The notes under the pieces are model-generated. The model saw only the letters and a program-made list of their open reading frames with translations, ran no database searches and was not told where the DNA came from. From assembly GCA_040386335.1 (NCBI GenBank), contig JAZKFT010000011.1, positions 124,001 through 188,000 on the forward strand: a DNA stretch of 64,000 nucleotides, read 5' to 3'. Of this stretch, positions 36,001 to 45,000 are shown piece by piece (positions within the stretch are counted from its first letter, which is position 1; the number at the start of each line of letters is the position of its first letter). The stretch comes from JAZKFT01 sp040386335. GTDB lineage: Bacteria; Bacteroidota; Bacteroidia; Chitinophagales; Chitinophagaceae. Both the position numbers and the translations under genes were made by a program.

Positions 36001-36695
36001 TTGTAAAAACAAATGCTGCTTCAGCATCCGCCGCTACTGTGGCCAACTCAGTATCTGTGGTTCCAACAGTTACTGATTATGGCTCATATAAAGGCTTTAC
36101 TGCCACTTTCAGCGGGTTCTCCAGATTTTTCCTGGCACAGAGTAACCTGGCACTGCCCGTTAGCTGGCTGAGTTTTTCTGCTGTAAAAGACAGGAATGAT
36201 GCTATTTTAAAATGGGCCACTGCAGCAGAACACAACAATAGTAAATACGAGATACAAACAAGCAGGAACGGGACCGATTTCGTTACTCTTGGAACCGTAG
36301 CATCAAAAGGAAATGGTACGAACAGGCAGGATTATAGTTTCATACACCCGCGCCCTGAAGCCGGTATTAATTATTACCGGGTAAAACAGGTAGATAAAGA
36401 TGGCAACAATAGCTACAGCCATATTGCATCACTAAACTTTGATGGCAAGGGAAATATTAAACCTTTTGTATACCCCAGCCCTGCAAAAGGTTATATTACT
36501 TTAAACTTTGGTGTTGCCCGAAAAGGTGTAAAATGGCAGATCTATAATATCGAAAACCGCTTGGTACAAAATGGTATTGCCAGCGGCCTGCAGCTACAGC
36601 AGCAGATAGATGTCAGCCGTCTCAGCCCCGGCAGTTATGTAGTTAAGATGTACATCGATGGAAAAGAGGAAATCGCAAGATTTATTAAGGAATAA
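33054..36695 (+). CDS. Large secreted protein with Calx-beta-like domain and T9SS sorting signal
   Basis: The 1213-residue protein has an N-terminal signal (PLLVAAFLLLPGGFLFAQ, about residues 24-41). A region of about 500 residues follows that looks like an exported beta-propeller (GISPGDPCLAAGPNHVVQMVN, YDQLANRWLVTEFG, GVGDPIVLYD). Around 570-690 is a Calx-beta-like segment (GTATNNADFALLSASTTLD, LRVFDDAEIESLEDLQI). The region after LPVSWLSFSAVKDRN is the fibronectin-like module that commonly precedes a T9SS type A domain, and the end (KPFVYPSPAKGYITLNFG to PGSYVVKMYIDGKEEIARFIKE) is that sorting domain. It is probably secreted or surface-attached; function unknown. Confidence 0.85.
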   Translation: MLKLYPTVLKNCNLSFYLRKCSPLLVAAFLLLPGGFLFAQKPSIASSNGRLVRSVERLTDVIHVNPLGDKLAVIRDINGLVGFNKKVPIPDTMYDAVADRDGAIDRHPLLNTATAAAATIGVNRDGLASAGISPGDPCLAAGPNHVVQMVNVSGGSSIRIFDKAGNIVVNNILMSNITGIQGVGDPIVLYDQLANRWLVTEFGRTNGVTTYVNTLVISVSATPDPTGAWKTYSFADDAFFVDFPKFAIWNNAYYGTSNDFNTAGNSYLGSSIYAFDRTAMLNSAPTAAVVRVRFNKNGSGYASLAPVTLEGNTLPPAGTNGLFMYFQDDAFTTTAGDADSLMIFQLTPNFTTPASSVISPETRMLCAPLDRLLCTASRGVCITQKGSGIQLESLVNKLSNKIVYRNFGTHESIVCNTTVDVGEGRGGIRWWETRRTGGNAGTWSIYQEATEAGAELDVENRWLGTINMDVLGNIALAYNVSSVNTFPSIRFMARNACDPLNTMTLAETTIIEGTAAHTISSRYGDYNALVMDPSTQRDFWLTAQYNNGASWNTRISSFKLNNCTNIPRIRFDSATIVTREASLTAGAGCQKYKDISFKISVDVAPSQLATINFSLGAGTATNNADFALLSASTTLDAANLSRTITLRVFDDAEIESLEDLQINYNIVTAGNAVADSYNQTCKIFIEDNELQPDDDNNVNIPVYSTNGTLAIGSPFQSTFTDKKIQYLYTAAALTAAGVKPGNISAVGVIITTKGSTAPFNNFNVAIGTTALTTLAAGPFNTGLVNKYSNPSYSTVGGLNNFTLNGGFNWNGTSNIIVEFCYDNTANNGSDDIIQGFSNAGGTPCIYARTNLVANENGCSFTNTTGTATNVAVLSVTQVINNTAVESQVGHQLITDVRPATNNIFYSANDGQLVASLNNASAALGCVTAKIDAEGTVWQSLYNTLRSQKVIEVTPTTNSNATYSITLYYTNAELAGMAPASLNIVKTNAASASAATVANSVSVVPTVTDYGSYKGFTATFSGFSRFFLAQSNLALPVSWLSFSAVKDRNDAILKWATAAEHNNSKYEIQTSRNGTDFVTLGTVASKGNGTNRQDYSFIHPRPEAGINYYRVKQVDKDGNNSYSHIASLNFDGKGNIKPFVYPSPAKGYITLNFGVARKGVKWQIYNIENRLVQNGIASGLQLQQQIDVSRLSPGSYVVKMYIDGKEEIARFIKE

Positions 36696-36721
36696 ATAGT
36701 TGTGATTTTTTACAAAAGATT

Positions 36722-36749
36722 GCCCCTGGAAATTTCCGGGGGCTTTTTT
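36722..36749 (+). terminator. Rho-independent terminator after the T9SS protein gene
   Basis: GCCCCTGGAA (36722-36731) pairs with TTCCGGGGGC (36734-36743) with one G-U pair, followed by six T residues. Confidence 0.8.
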
Positions 36750-36809
36750 GTTCAATGGCATTACAAAATAAGTGACAGTTAAATAAGCCGGTCAGCATAG
36801 CTGCCGATA

Positions 36810-36865
36810 ATAATATCCTGAGCCAAAACTACCCCAGCAAAGGTAGTTTTGGCTCAGGATATTAT
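36810..36865. repeat. Palindrome A, perfect 24-bp arms, at the 3' end of the ATPase gene
   Basis: 36810-36833 pairs without mismatch with 36842-36865 around an 8-base loop; the arm contains CCTGAGCCAAAACTACC. It covers the stop codon of the ATPase gene and could also act as a terminator. Confidence 0.9.
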
Positions 36866-38319
36866 GTTTCTTTAGGCCAGGAAACAAACAACTGACCGAG
36901 CTGCAATTGTTGGTCGATCAATCCCAGGCTGTGTTCATTTACCTGTAAAGAATTACTACTTATGAAGGTGATAAAAAGATGCTTCCTGGTTTTTGTTTCC
37001 TGTTGAAAAATGTATTTCTTTTGTTGCAAAGCGGCAGCATATTTTTTGTCGATGGTGAATGCATGCTCATAAAATTTAATTTCACAGAGATTGATACAGT
37101 TGTCCCGCCGGTCTATCACAAGGTCTATCTGTGCCCCATCATCACTGCTATTGCCCCGGCTTCTCCAAATGGAAGTTTCGCTATAGATGCCGCTGATGCC
37201 TAACGCCATTTTGATAGCGGGTATATGCTTCATGCAAATACTTTCAAATGCATAGCCGCTCCAGCTTTTCCATGTTGGTGTATCACTTAGCCGTTCCCAG
37301 GAACCTTTGGCACCACTGCGGTTGGGCTCCATAAATTTTAAATAAAACAGTGAATATTCATCTGTAAGCTTATAGATACTGTCCTTCGTTTTTTTTGCCA
37401 ACGGTACATATGCTGTAATAAAACCTGAAGCGGATAATTCTTCCAATAGTGCCGTGGTGCTGCCGCCGCTTTGCAGATGGCATGTTTTAATAATTTCGTT
37501 CCTGCTCAGACCAGAAGGTTTGGCTGCCAGGGCCCGTATCACTTTGAAATGCCGTTCGGCGGTATCGAATAATGCCTGGTAGAGATCAGTAAACTCATTG
37601 TACAAAAAACCGGCTTTGGTAAAGCACACTTTGTCGATGATTTGTGCTGCACTAAGGCCGGGCCTGGCCTGCTCCAGGTAATGCGGCACACCACCAAAAG
37701 CCATATAAAGCTGTGTTACCTGGTAGCGGTTGAGGTTTACATTACGACTTTTTAAAAAGGCTTCTGCTTCGCAAAGCGTAAAAGGCTGCAGCGCTATTTT
37801 TTGCGTGATGCGGTTGTGCAGGCCACCCTTATTGCGAACCACATTCTGTATCATCCAACTGGCGGCAGAACCACAAAGTACAACAGCGAGGTTATTTTGC
37901 TTGCTGGCCCAGGTGTTCCAAAATTGTTCAAAGGCGGCCAGGAAATTAGACTTGGGTGTTTGCATCCAGGGAAATTCATCCAGGAAAACCACTACCTTTT
38001 TTCGACGCAGTTTCTTTTGAAGCAATTGTGCCGTGAGGTCAAAAGCTGCAAACCAATCTCCGGGCACCACTACCGGTACTCCATTGTTTAAATACTTCGA
38101 TAAAGCCTTACAATATTCTGCCAGTTGCACTTCAGTTTCTACATTGTGTACACCCGAAAATTGGAATACTATTTGTTTTTTCAAACAGGTCTCCAACAGG
38201 TATGTTTTTCCTATTCTTCTGCGGCCGTAAACTGCTACCAGGTCGGCCTTATTATTGGCCAGAATATCGGACAGTAAAAGCTTTTCTTCGTCTCTGCCTA
38301 TAATTTCAATGTCTTGCAT
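36862..38319 (-). CDS. Archaeal-type P-loop ATPase fused to a DUF234-like nuclease domain
   Basis: The 485-residue protein matches the ATPase_2/DUF234 (PF01637/PF03008) type. ATPase part: IIGRDEEKLLL, Walker A G32-RRRIGK-T39 (VAVYGRRRIGKTYLLE), Walker B VVVFLDEFPWM with D114 and E115, and LCGSAASWMI as sensor region. A winged-helix part follows (about 255-310; RNEIIKTCHLQSGGSTTALLEEL). The C-terminal region has a PD-(D/E)XK-like pattern: D399 (AQIDLVIDRRD), then E413 and K415 (LCEIKFYEH), suggesting an active nuclease. Such genes occur as scattered, lineage-expanded copies in archaea and Bacteroidota and have been suspected of mobility; their cellular role is unclear. It has no operon partner and sits between palindromes. 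The nuclease assignment is from motifs only. Confidence 0.88.
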   Translation of the reverse strand: MQDIEIIGRDEEKLLLSDILANNKADLVAVYGRRRIGKTYLLETCLKKQIVFQFSGVHNVETEVQLAEYCKALSKYLNNGVPVVVPGDWFAAFDLTAQLLQKKLRRKKVVVFLDEFPWMQTPKSNFLAAFEQFWNTWASKQNNLAVVLCGSAASWMIQNVVRNKGGLHNRITQKIALQPFTLCEAEAFLKSRNVNLNRYQVTQLYMAFGGVPHYLEQARPGLSAAQIIDKVCFTKAGFLYNEFTDLYQALFDTAERHFKVIRALAAKPSGLSRNEIIKTCHLQSGGSTTALLEELSASGFITAYVPLAKKTKDSIYKLTDEYSLFYLKFMEPNRSGAKGSWERLSDTPTWKSWSGYAFESICMKHIPAIKMALGISGIYSETSIWRSRGNSSDDGAQIDLVIDRRDNCINLCEIKFYEHAFTIDKKYAAALQQKKYIFQQETKTRKHLFITFISSNSLQVNEHSLGLIDQQLQLGQLFVSWPKET

Positions 38320-38324
38320 TGGTA

Positions 38325-38375
38325 AATATCTTGAGCCAAAACTACATTTTTATTTGGGTTTTGGCTCAGAATATT
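38325..38375. repeat. Palindrome B at the 5' end of the ATPase gene
   Basis: 38325-38342 pairs with 38358-38375 at 16 of 18 positions (core TGAGCCAAAAC). It starts six bases upstream of the ATPase start codon, so it overlaps the leader and ribosome-binding area. Confidence 0.85.
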
Positions 38376-38379
38376 ATTT

Positions 38380-38429
38380 ATATACCGAGCCAAAACTATC
38401 CTATTTGGTATAGTTTTGGCTCGGTATAT
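38380..38429. repeat. Palindrome C, perfect 20-bp arms
   Basis: 38380-38399 pairs without mismatch with 38410-38429 around 10 bases (core CCGAGCCAAAACTA). Its arm contains TAGTTTTG, which fits the Bacteroidota -7 box on both strands. Confidence 0.9.
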
Positions 38430-38468
38430 TTGGTTTATCCGGTAGCAGAAAATAGGTGGAAATGCCAG

Positions 38469-39431
38469 TTATTTCAGAAAAATTTCAACGCATTTTTTGA
38501 ATGAATCAAGGTCTTGTACATGCGGAATATGGCCGATACCGGGCAGTTCCTGCAATCGCGCATTTTTGATTTGCTGCTGTGTTTTCTTACCAAGCAAAGG
38601 GTATTGGCCATGGCTATTTTTCACAGTGTCAGACAACTGGTCTTTGCCAACGATGGTTCTGTCCAGCTGCCCGATGACAAGCAGTACAGGAATTTTTATA
38701 CGGGCAAATTCGTACACCACAGGTTGTTCGTAAATCATTTGATAAGTGATGGCATTCGTCCAGGCAATTTTATCAAAATCCGGCGATTGAAGATCGGAGG
38801 CCTGCGCCGCTACGTACTGCTCATACTCAGGTTTCCAAACCGGGTAATAAGATTGCTGGTATTTTTTATAAGATTCATAGGTGGCTTTTTTCTCCTTTTT
38901 AAATAACGAATCAAGGGGCTGGTAAGGCACGAATGTTTTATAATCCTCCAGGCCAATGGGGTTCTCAAGTATCAGCTTGTCGGCTAATTGCGGGTACATC
39001 AATACAAACCTGGTTGCCAGCATGCCACCCATGGAGTGCCCTATAACGATCGTTTTTGAAATACCAAGTGAATCCAGCAAAGCCTTAGTATTGGCAGCCA
39101 GCAAATGAAAACTATAATGAATATCCGGGTGGTCCGATTTTCCCCAACCCACCTGGTCGGGCACTATTACACGGAAGCCCAGTTTCGTTAAAAAAGGAAT
39201 GACATCCTTCCAATAATAGCCATTAAAATTTTTGCCATGAAGCAACAGCACGCTCCTGCCGTTGGCGTTGGTGCCCGCTTTGATATCCATATAGGCCATC
39301 CCTACACGCTGGTTTTCAATTAAAAGGGGAAATCTTTCTACGGGATAAGGATATTGAACCTGGCTTTCTGCATGCACACAAAGCGCAAACAACAATATAA
39401 AGGATAACAAGTAAGTCCGGCTATTTTTCAT
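38469..39431 (-). CDS. Exported alpha/beta hydrolase
   Basis: From the ATG at 39431 (other in-frame ATGs at 39437 and 39440) the 320-residue product begins with the signal KNSRTYLLSFILLFALCVHA. The hydrolase core follows: VLLLHGKNFNGYYW (oxyanion-hole HG), VPDQVGWGKSD, the nucleophile elbow GHSMGGM, the acid Asp in VIGQLDRTI, and the His in GIGHIPHVQDLD. It is likely a periplasmic esterase or lipase-like enzyme; substrate unknown. It follows the dockerin-like gene on the same strand. Confidence 0.87.
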   Translation of the reverse strand: MKNSRTYLLSFILLFALCVHAESQVQYPYPVERFPLLIENQRVGMAYMDIKAGTNANGRSVLLLHGKNFNGYYWKDVIPFLTKLGFRVIVPDQVGWGKSDHPDIHYSFHLLAANTKALLDSLGISKTIVIGHSMGGMLATRFVLMYPQLADKLILENPIGLEDYKTFVPYQPLDSLFKKEKKATYESYKKYQQSYYPVWKPEYEQYVAAQASDLQSPDFDKIAWTNAITYQMIYEQPVVYEFARIKIPVLLVIGQLDRTIVGKDQLSDTVKNSHGQYPLLGKKTQQQIKNARLQELPGIGHIPHVQDLDSFKKCVEIFLK

Positions 39432-39495
39432 AACCATCATTGCAATAATAATTGTGCCAGCAAACAGTATTTTTTCACTGCCTCCGCCATAAGTT

Positions 39496-41043
39496 TTAGG
39501 GCAGTTGTTCCAGGAACAGGTCGTAGTTGATATTGAGGGCTGTATTGAGCAGGTAACCCAAAACAAGGCTTTGCAGGAGCGTCCGGTCGTTGCCGCTGCC
39601 CTGGTATTTGGCCTTGCTATCCATATTTATATCTGCCTGGAAATAGCCGATCGCCTGGTCGTAATTAATGTTTAAAGTGGTGTTAGCCGGGAAGTTGACT
39701 ACATCTGATTGAATGAATGTACGATCGTTGCCGCCGCCCTGGTATTTCACTTTATTATCGCCGTTGGCATTACCCGCCCAAAGGGCACGTTTGCCGTCGC
39801 TTAAAGTTGCCTGCTCCATTCCATCGTAGCCAGCGTTATTCCAAAGGTTCGCACTGCTCATAGTAGTAAAGTCGATCAGCGTAGTACTGTTGAAAGTAGC
39901 CGCAGGTAAAGGTGCGGCTGTCATGGTGCCTAAATGGTTGCGGTGGCGAACTGATATATAATAATCGTCAGCGGGCATTGACGGAAAGCGGATAGCGCTG
40001 TTGCCGTCAATATCCACTACTGTTCCATCTCTTTGTACAATAGCAGACCTGGTACCCAATATCGTAGCCGGGTTTGTTTTGCTGCGCAGTTGTATAAAGA
40101 TCCAGTCGGTGGCAGATAAAGTACCACGGCTGTTAAACATGGTTCCCGGATTTAAGACCGTTTGATAAGCAGGATTGGCACCATCGCCTACCTTGGTGAA
40201 AAGGGTGGCGTAACCGGGATCGAATGTATAAGGGTCCGCGTCGGGGATATACCTCAGACTTGTAAAAGGGCTATTTCGCAGTTCGTCTCTCATGGTGCTT
40301 TCCAGGCCGGCGCTATTACCCAACACAGCGCCTTCGAGCAACACTTTTAAACGAAGGGTAAGATAAGCAGAGCCAATGCCAACGGCCGTAATGCCGGCGA
40401 CCATGGTGCCACTTAAGGTGCTGTTTTCTGTATTACCCGAGGCCGTGTTGCTGCCGCTCAGGTCGATCCAGCTCGTACCGTTCCATCCTACCAAACGAAG
40501 GCTGTTTGCGGGAGAAAAAACAGTCATATCGGGTATACTCACTGTAATGGTTAAACCCACGCCGTTGCCGCTGGTGGCCTGCCAATCCCACTGCCCCACG
40601 GGGCTTACTGCAATAATAGGAACCGTAACGGCACTCACCGGGTGAAGACCGGCGTTGGGCGCCGTAGGGTCCGTTGTGCTGGTGGGGTTACCCAATATCC
40701 AGGCAGTGGCATAAGCTTCTGTAGCCAACGACGGTGCACTCATACTCAGTGTACGCAGATCAGTACCGGTGCCCACAGGAAATACAAATGCGTCATTACC
40801 ATATTTTTTTACATACCCGTTTACATTCGCAGCATCAGATGCCCCTGTGTAAGTTGCTCCCTGGTAGGCGCTAAAATATCCGGGTATGGCAGCCCGGTCG
40901 GTACTCCAACCCTGTGCCCCGGCGGTGGCCAGGTTTACAGGACCATAAGCTATTGCTTCCCCGGGTGAAAAAACATGGTTGGGTTGCGCTAAGGTCATTA
41001 GGGCTGCGCCACACAAAAGCAGGGTTAATAAATTTTGCTTCAT
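39496..41043 (-). CDS. Secreted protein with C-terminal dockerin-like Ca-binding repeats
   Basis: The 515-residue protein has the signal MKQNLLTLLLCGAALMTLAQ. A Bacteroidota surface-protein N-terminal module follows (YVKKYGNDAFVFPVGTGTDL, RTLSMSAPS), then a middle region with LRLVGWNGTSWIDLSG. The end contains two similar units, GNANGDNKVKYQGGGNDRTF and NMDSKAKYQGSGNDRTLLQ, each followed by a TLNINYD-like helix and ending FLEQLP. These look like calcium-binding dockerin-like repeats that occur at the C-termini of many Bacteroidota secreted proteins in place of a T9SS type A domain. Role unknown; probably exported. Confidence 0.78.
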   Translation of the reverse strand: MKQNLLTLLLCGAALMTLAQPNHVFSPGEAIAYGPVNLATAGAQGWSTDRAAIPGYFSAYQGATYTGASDAANVNGYVKKYGNDAFVFPVGTGTDLRTLSMSAPSLATEAYATAWILGNPTSTTDPTAPNAGLHPVSAVTVPIIAVSPVGQWDWQATSGNGVGLTITVSIPDMTVFSPANSLRLVGWNGTSWIDLSGSNTASGNTENSTLSGTMVAGITAVGIGSAYLTLRLKVLLEGAVLGNSAGLESTMRDELRNSPFTSLRYIPDADPYTFDPGYATLFTKVGDGANPAYQTVLNPGTMFNSRGTLSATDWIFIQLRSKTNPATILGTRSAIVQRDGTVVDIDGNSAIRFPSMPADDYYISVRHRNHLGTMTAAPLPAATFNSTTLIDFTTMSSANLWNNAGYDGMEQATLSDGKRALWAGNANGDNKVKYQGGGNDRTFIQSDVVNFPANTTLNINYDQAIGYFQADINMDSKAKYQGSGNDRTLLQSLVLGYLLNTALNINYDLFLEQLP

Positions 41044-41439
41044 TACCAGGTAATTATAACGTGATCAGTAAACGAAACCGTCAGGAACAAAGCACTAAAA
41101 CCCTGGTAAAATCCCATTTTGAATTAGGCAAATGTGTTCCCGCGCAGGTTAGGCACGGTGACCACGGCAGTTCCAATGGAACGGCCAGTTTTCATAAAAT
41201 TTGGTTCGGTTTGTTGATCAATTCTGCAAGTGAGCAGTAGTGAACATCGCCCCAAATATAAGATATTAAGAAGCCTCTAAAAAAGGAATCGGCATGGGGG
41301 CGTCTATTTTAGGCACCCCAACGTATGTCAGCATGTTGGAAATGATAGCAATGACCTATGGTTTCATAAGGCCGGACTGGGATTTAGGAACAACTTAAAC
41401 AGCCTGATAAAGCTGTTTCAAAAAAAGGAAGGGATTCTA
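41044..41439. other. Intergenic region, no feature recognised
   Basis: About 400 bases. The part next to the dockerin-like gene should carry its promoter. No tRNA, terminator with U-tract or supportable gene was found. Confidence 0.45.
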
Positions 41440-41916
41440 TTAAGTAAAAGATATCAACCCAACGATCTGTTCCAAAAATTGCTGGTCTGTTTCATCAAAC
41501 TGTTCCAGTTCGGAGGCATCCACATCCAGAACTCCTATCACTTCGCCATTGCGGATCACCGGGACAACGATTTCAGATTTGGATAAACTACTACAGGCAA
41601 TATGGCCTGGAAACTTTTCGACATCGGGAACGATCAATGTTTTGGCTTCGGCCCAGCTCGCACCGCACACGCCACGACCTTTTCGAATCCGGGTACAGGC
41701 AACCGGCCCCTGGAAAGGTGCCAAAACCAATTCATCATTTTTTACCAGATAAAATCCTACCCAAAACCAGCCAAACTGCTCTTTGAGTGCAGCTACGGTA
41801 TTGGCAAGATTGGCGACCAGGTCAGGTTCGCCTTCTATCAATGCTTTTATCTGCGGGATGATAGACTGATAGCTTTCAGCTTTTGTGCCGGTGGTTATTA
41901 CAAGGTCTTCTGCCAT
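41440..41916 (-). CDS. msrC: Free methionine-(R)-sulfoxide reductase (GAF domain)
   Basis: The 158-residue protein is a single GAF domain of the fRMsr (MsrC) family, which reduces free methionine-R-sulfoxide in the cytoplasm. Landmarks: WFWVGFYLV, FQGPVACTRIRKGRGVCGASW and HIACSSLSKSEIVVPVI, supplying the three redox cysteines of the family, then GVLDVDASELEQFDETDQQFLE. The length is normal. Its start is 20 bases from a long inverted repeat (41936-42043) that lies in its promoter or leader region. Confidence 0.93.
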   Translation of the reverse strand: MAEDLVITTGTKAESYQSIIPQIKALIEGEPDLVANLANTVAALKEQFGWFWVGFYLVKNDELVLAPFQGPVACTRIRKGRGVCGASWAEAKTLIVPDVEKFPGHIACSSLSKSEIVVPVIRNGEVIGVLDVDASELEQFDETDQQFLEQIVGLISFT

Positions 41917-41935
41917 GTTGAAGGAGTATTTTAAA

Positions 41936-42043
41936 CTTATATGCCCTTATATTCCTTATATGGTTAATCTAAAAGTAATTGTCAGATGCGTAATGTTGCC
42001 ATGTTTATTTACCATCCATATAAGGAATATAAGGGCATATAAG
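41936..42043. repeat. Inverted repeat, perfect 28-bp arms, 52-base spacer
   Basis: 41936-41963 pairs without mismatch with 42016-42043 (core ATATGCCCTTATATTCC). A 22-base part recurs at 16973-16994 upstream of nirD. It lies directly 5' of msrC and 3' of the tricorn-like gene region. Confidence 0.9.
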
Positions 42044-42096
42044 GTTTGGAATTGTTTAAATTAAAGTCTTTAATATGAACCCTGAACTCAATCAGA

Positions 42097-45000
42097 TCAC
42101 TTCAGCTCTCTTAAAATTTCTTCAATCGCCCGGTCCAGCTGCGGATCACGGCCGTTCATTTTATCTTCCCAGGTGTTGATCACTTTAATGTCGGGTTGTA
42201 CGCCGTTGGTTTCAATGTCTTTACCATCCAGGGTATAGCAGCCCCAGCTAGGCATACGCACCGTGCTGCCATCTACCAAACCTACGCCACCAGTAAAAAT
42301 GATCCAGCGATAGGTTCCATTACCAATGATCTTGCCCAGTTTTAATGCTTTAAAGCCTTCAGCCGTCATTTCGGCATCGCTCAGGCTTTGTTCGTTGATC
42401 AGCAATACCAGGGGTTTGTCGCTGGGTGCAAAATTACTTTGCGGCGTTAATGCGCCTTCACGGTACTTCCATTTAAGGTAGGCTTTTTGTTGTAAAAATC
42501 TTAGTACATCATCATGTACATTACCCCCGGTATTGTATCGCAGGTCCAGTATCAACGCATCTTTTTTATAGAAGTCCTGCGTGGCATCAATAAGAAAACG
42601 CTCCAGTTCTCCTTGGCCCATATTCTGCATGTGGAAATAGCCGATCCGGTTTTTACTTTTTGAGTCTACCTGTTGCTGGCATTGGTCTTCCCATTCGCTG
42701 TAAAGGTTGTTGACAAGGCTGTTTTGCGTATGGGTAAATACCTCATAAACCGTTTTATCTTTCCGCTGAAAACTGAGTTTCAATTCTTTGTCGGCCGAAG
42801 GCCTGGTGAAATATTTATTCCGGTCTTCGGCAGGATTTACTGTTTCTCCATCCACTTTTATCAGTACATCACCCGGCTGTATGCTAATGCCCTTTTTATC
42901 TACGGCGCTTTGTTTTAAGATACGGCTGACGGTATAGGGCTCTGTCCGGTCCCATACAATTCCGGTTTCCACTGTTTGGCTGGTAAATGGCACTTTGGTG
43001 TCGTCGCCTGCGGTGGCGAAGCCCATGTGGCTGCTGTTTAGTTCGCCCAGCATATCGTTTAGTAAAACTCCCAGGTCGTTCCTGTTGGTGATATTCGGAA
43101 CAAAAAACCGGTACCGCTCCCTTATGGCTTTCCAGTCGATACCATGGAATTTTTCGTCGTAAAAATTCACTTCCACTTTGGCCCATGCTTCGTAGAACAT
43201 TTGGGCAAATTCTTCCTGCAGGTTGCGCCGGAAAACATAGCTAAGTGCAATGGGTTCGATCTTATTTACGGGTGCATCCAGGTTCAATTTAGAAATATTA
43301 CCCCCGCTCAGGATGAAATATTTTCCCTCGGCTTCAGCAATGCCATAAAAACTGGCATCACCCACTTTTTCTGTTTTGTTGGGTATAAACGGCTCAATCA
43401 CCGTTTTCCATAAAGTGTTGTTGCCTTCAGCATGGTCGCTGACGTAGAGCACGGTTGTTTTGTCTCCTTTCTGAATGATGTAAGGCACATTCTGACTTCC
43501 AAACGCAGGACTGATACGCTCCACACGTTCCATTAGTTTGCTAACATCCACTGTTATGGCGGAATCTTTTTTCTTAGTCGTATCTTTTTTGAACAGCTCA
43601 TTATACTTCTCCATCTTAAAGCCATCGTCCCATTTTTCCAAGGGCAGTCGGTAGATATGCGAACCGTTCAAACCAAAGGGATAGGCGGGTTTTAACTGGT
43701 TGGTGGTAAAATAAATATACCTGCCATCGGGAGACCAAACAGGATTGGTTTCGGTAACACCACTATTGCTGAGGTTGATGCTTTTATCGTCTTTCACATT
43801 GTATAAAAACATATCATGCTCGAAATTCCGGTAGGCACAATACAGCACCCACTCATCGTTTGGACTAAAATAGGCTGTGGCCTCGCCATTACCCCAAAAC
43901 TCATCTTTGGCAATGGTTTTCACATCCATGGTTTTCATATCCATGAGACAGAGATCGTGTTTGCCTTTGTAAAATAATATTTTGCTGCGGTTCTTGTTGT
44001 AGCTGATACTACGATGATCCACCGGGAAACGGGTCATTTCTTTTGGTGATCCGGCGCTATCTGCCCGCATCGAAAAAAGGTTGAGATACCCATTTACCGT
44101 TTGGGTGTATATCAGTGTTTTGTTATCGGCCTTCCACATCACTTCGGTGGATCTTTCTGCATTTCCCTTATCCAATTGCCGTATGATTTTCCCCTCCACA
44201 TCACTTACAAAAAGTTCGCCCCGGCTAATAAATGCCAGTTTTTTTCCATCGGGGCTAATGTCAAACGTGGATATTTTCCCCTTTACGTCATAGTCCTGGT
44301 CTTTGGTTAAAATATTATTACGGCTGATGGACACGTTTACGGGTTGTGCTTTTCCAGCTGCCACATCAAAAAGCCAAAGCTGGTAATCTTTCTGAAATAC
44401 AATTTTGCCACCGTTGGCATTTACCTGCGGCGCTTTAATGGAAGTGCTATAACTCGTGAGGGCCGTTTTTTTTCCGTTGCTAATGGTGAAGAGATTGTAT
44501 TCGCCGGTGCCTTCGTCGCTGATGAAATAGAGATTGCCTTTGCTATCCAGCGTTGCGCCAAAATCCTTTCCTTCATAATCCGTATAGCGTTTGTATTGTT
44601 TGGTCGCGGGATTGTAAGATTGTATATCTGGGTTAAAAGGCCCTTTGTACCGCTTGCGTTGCGCCTGGTTGCTGCTTTCCCAGGTGTCGTTAAAAAATAT
44701 TTCACCGGTGGTGGGGTGGCCGGCTATATTATGATCGTATGAGAAAAAATAGTCGTTGAACACCCGTACCGGTGTACCGCCGCCGATTCCCACTTTATAG
44801 GCCGCTTCCCGGTTATAACGATTGCTGGTAAAGTAAATGGTCTGACTATTCCATCCCCAGCAATTCATCTGGTCGTTAGCAGCATGAAAGGTTATTTGCT
44901 TAATATCACCGCCGTTCGTGGGCATGATGTACACATCTGAATTGCCATATTGATTGCTCGTAAAGGCCAGCCATTTGCCATCAGGAGAAACGCGGGGATT

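Larger units (their letters stand above)
36810..38429. mobile_element. Candidate mobile or self-regulated cassette: ATPase-nuclease gene between related palindromes
   Basis: A single gene (36862-38319, minus) is bracketed by one long palindrome at its 3' end (36810-36865) and two at its 5' end (38325-38375 and 38380-38429). All three share the arm core GAGCCAAAAC/GTTTTGGCTC. The left palindrome includes the stop codon and the nearest right one starts six bases before the start codon, so gene and repeats are tightly packed. No transposase or target duplication was identified. Naming it a mobile element is inference from the symmetrical layout. Confidence 0.5.

Noticed and set aside
36810..38429. 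Classical insertion sequence
   Set aside because: No transposase motif is present; the gene is an ATPase with a nuclease-like end, and no target-site duplication was found.
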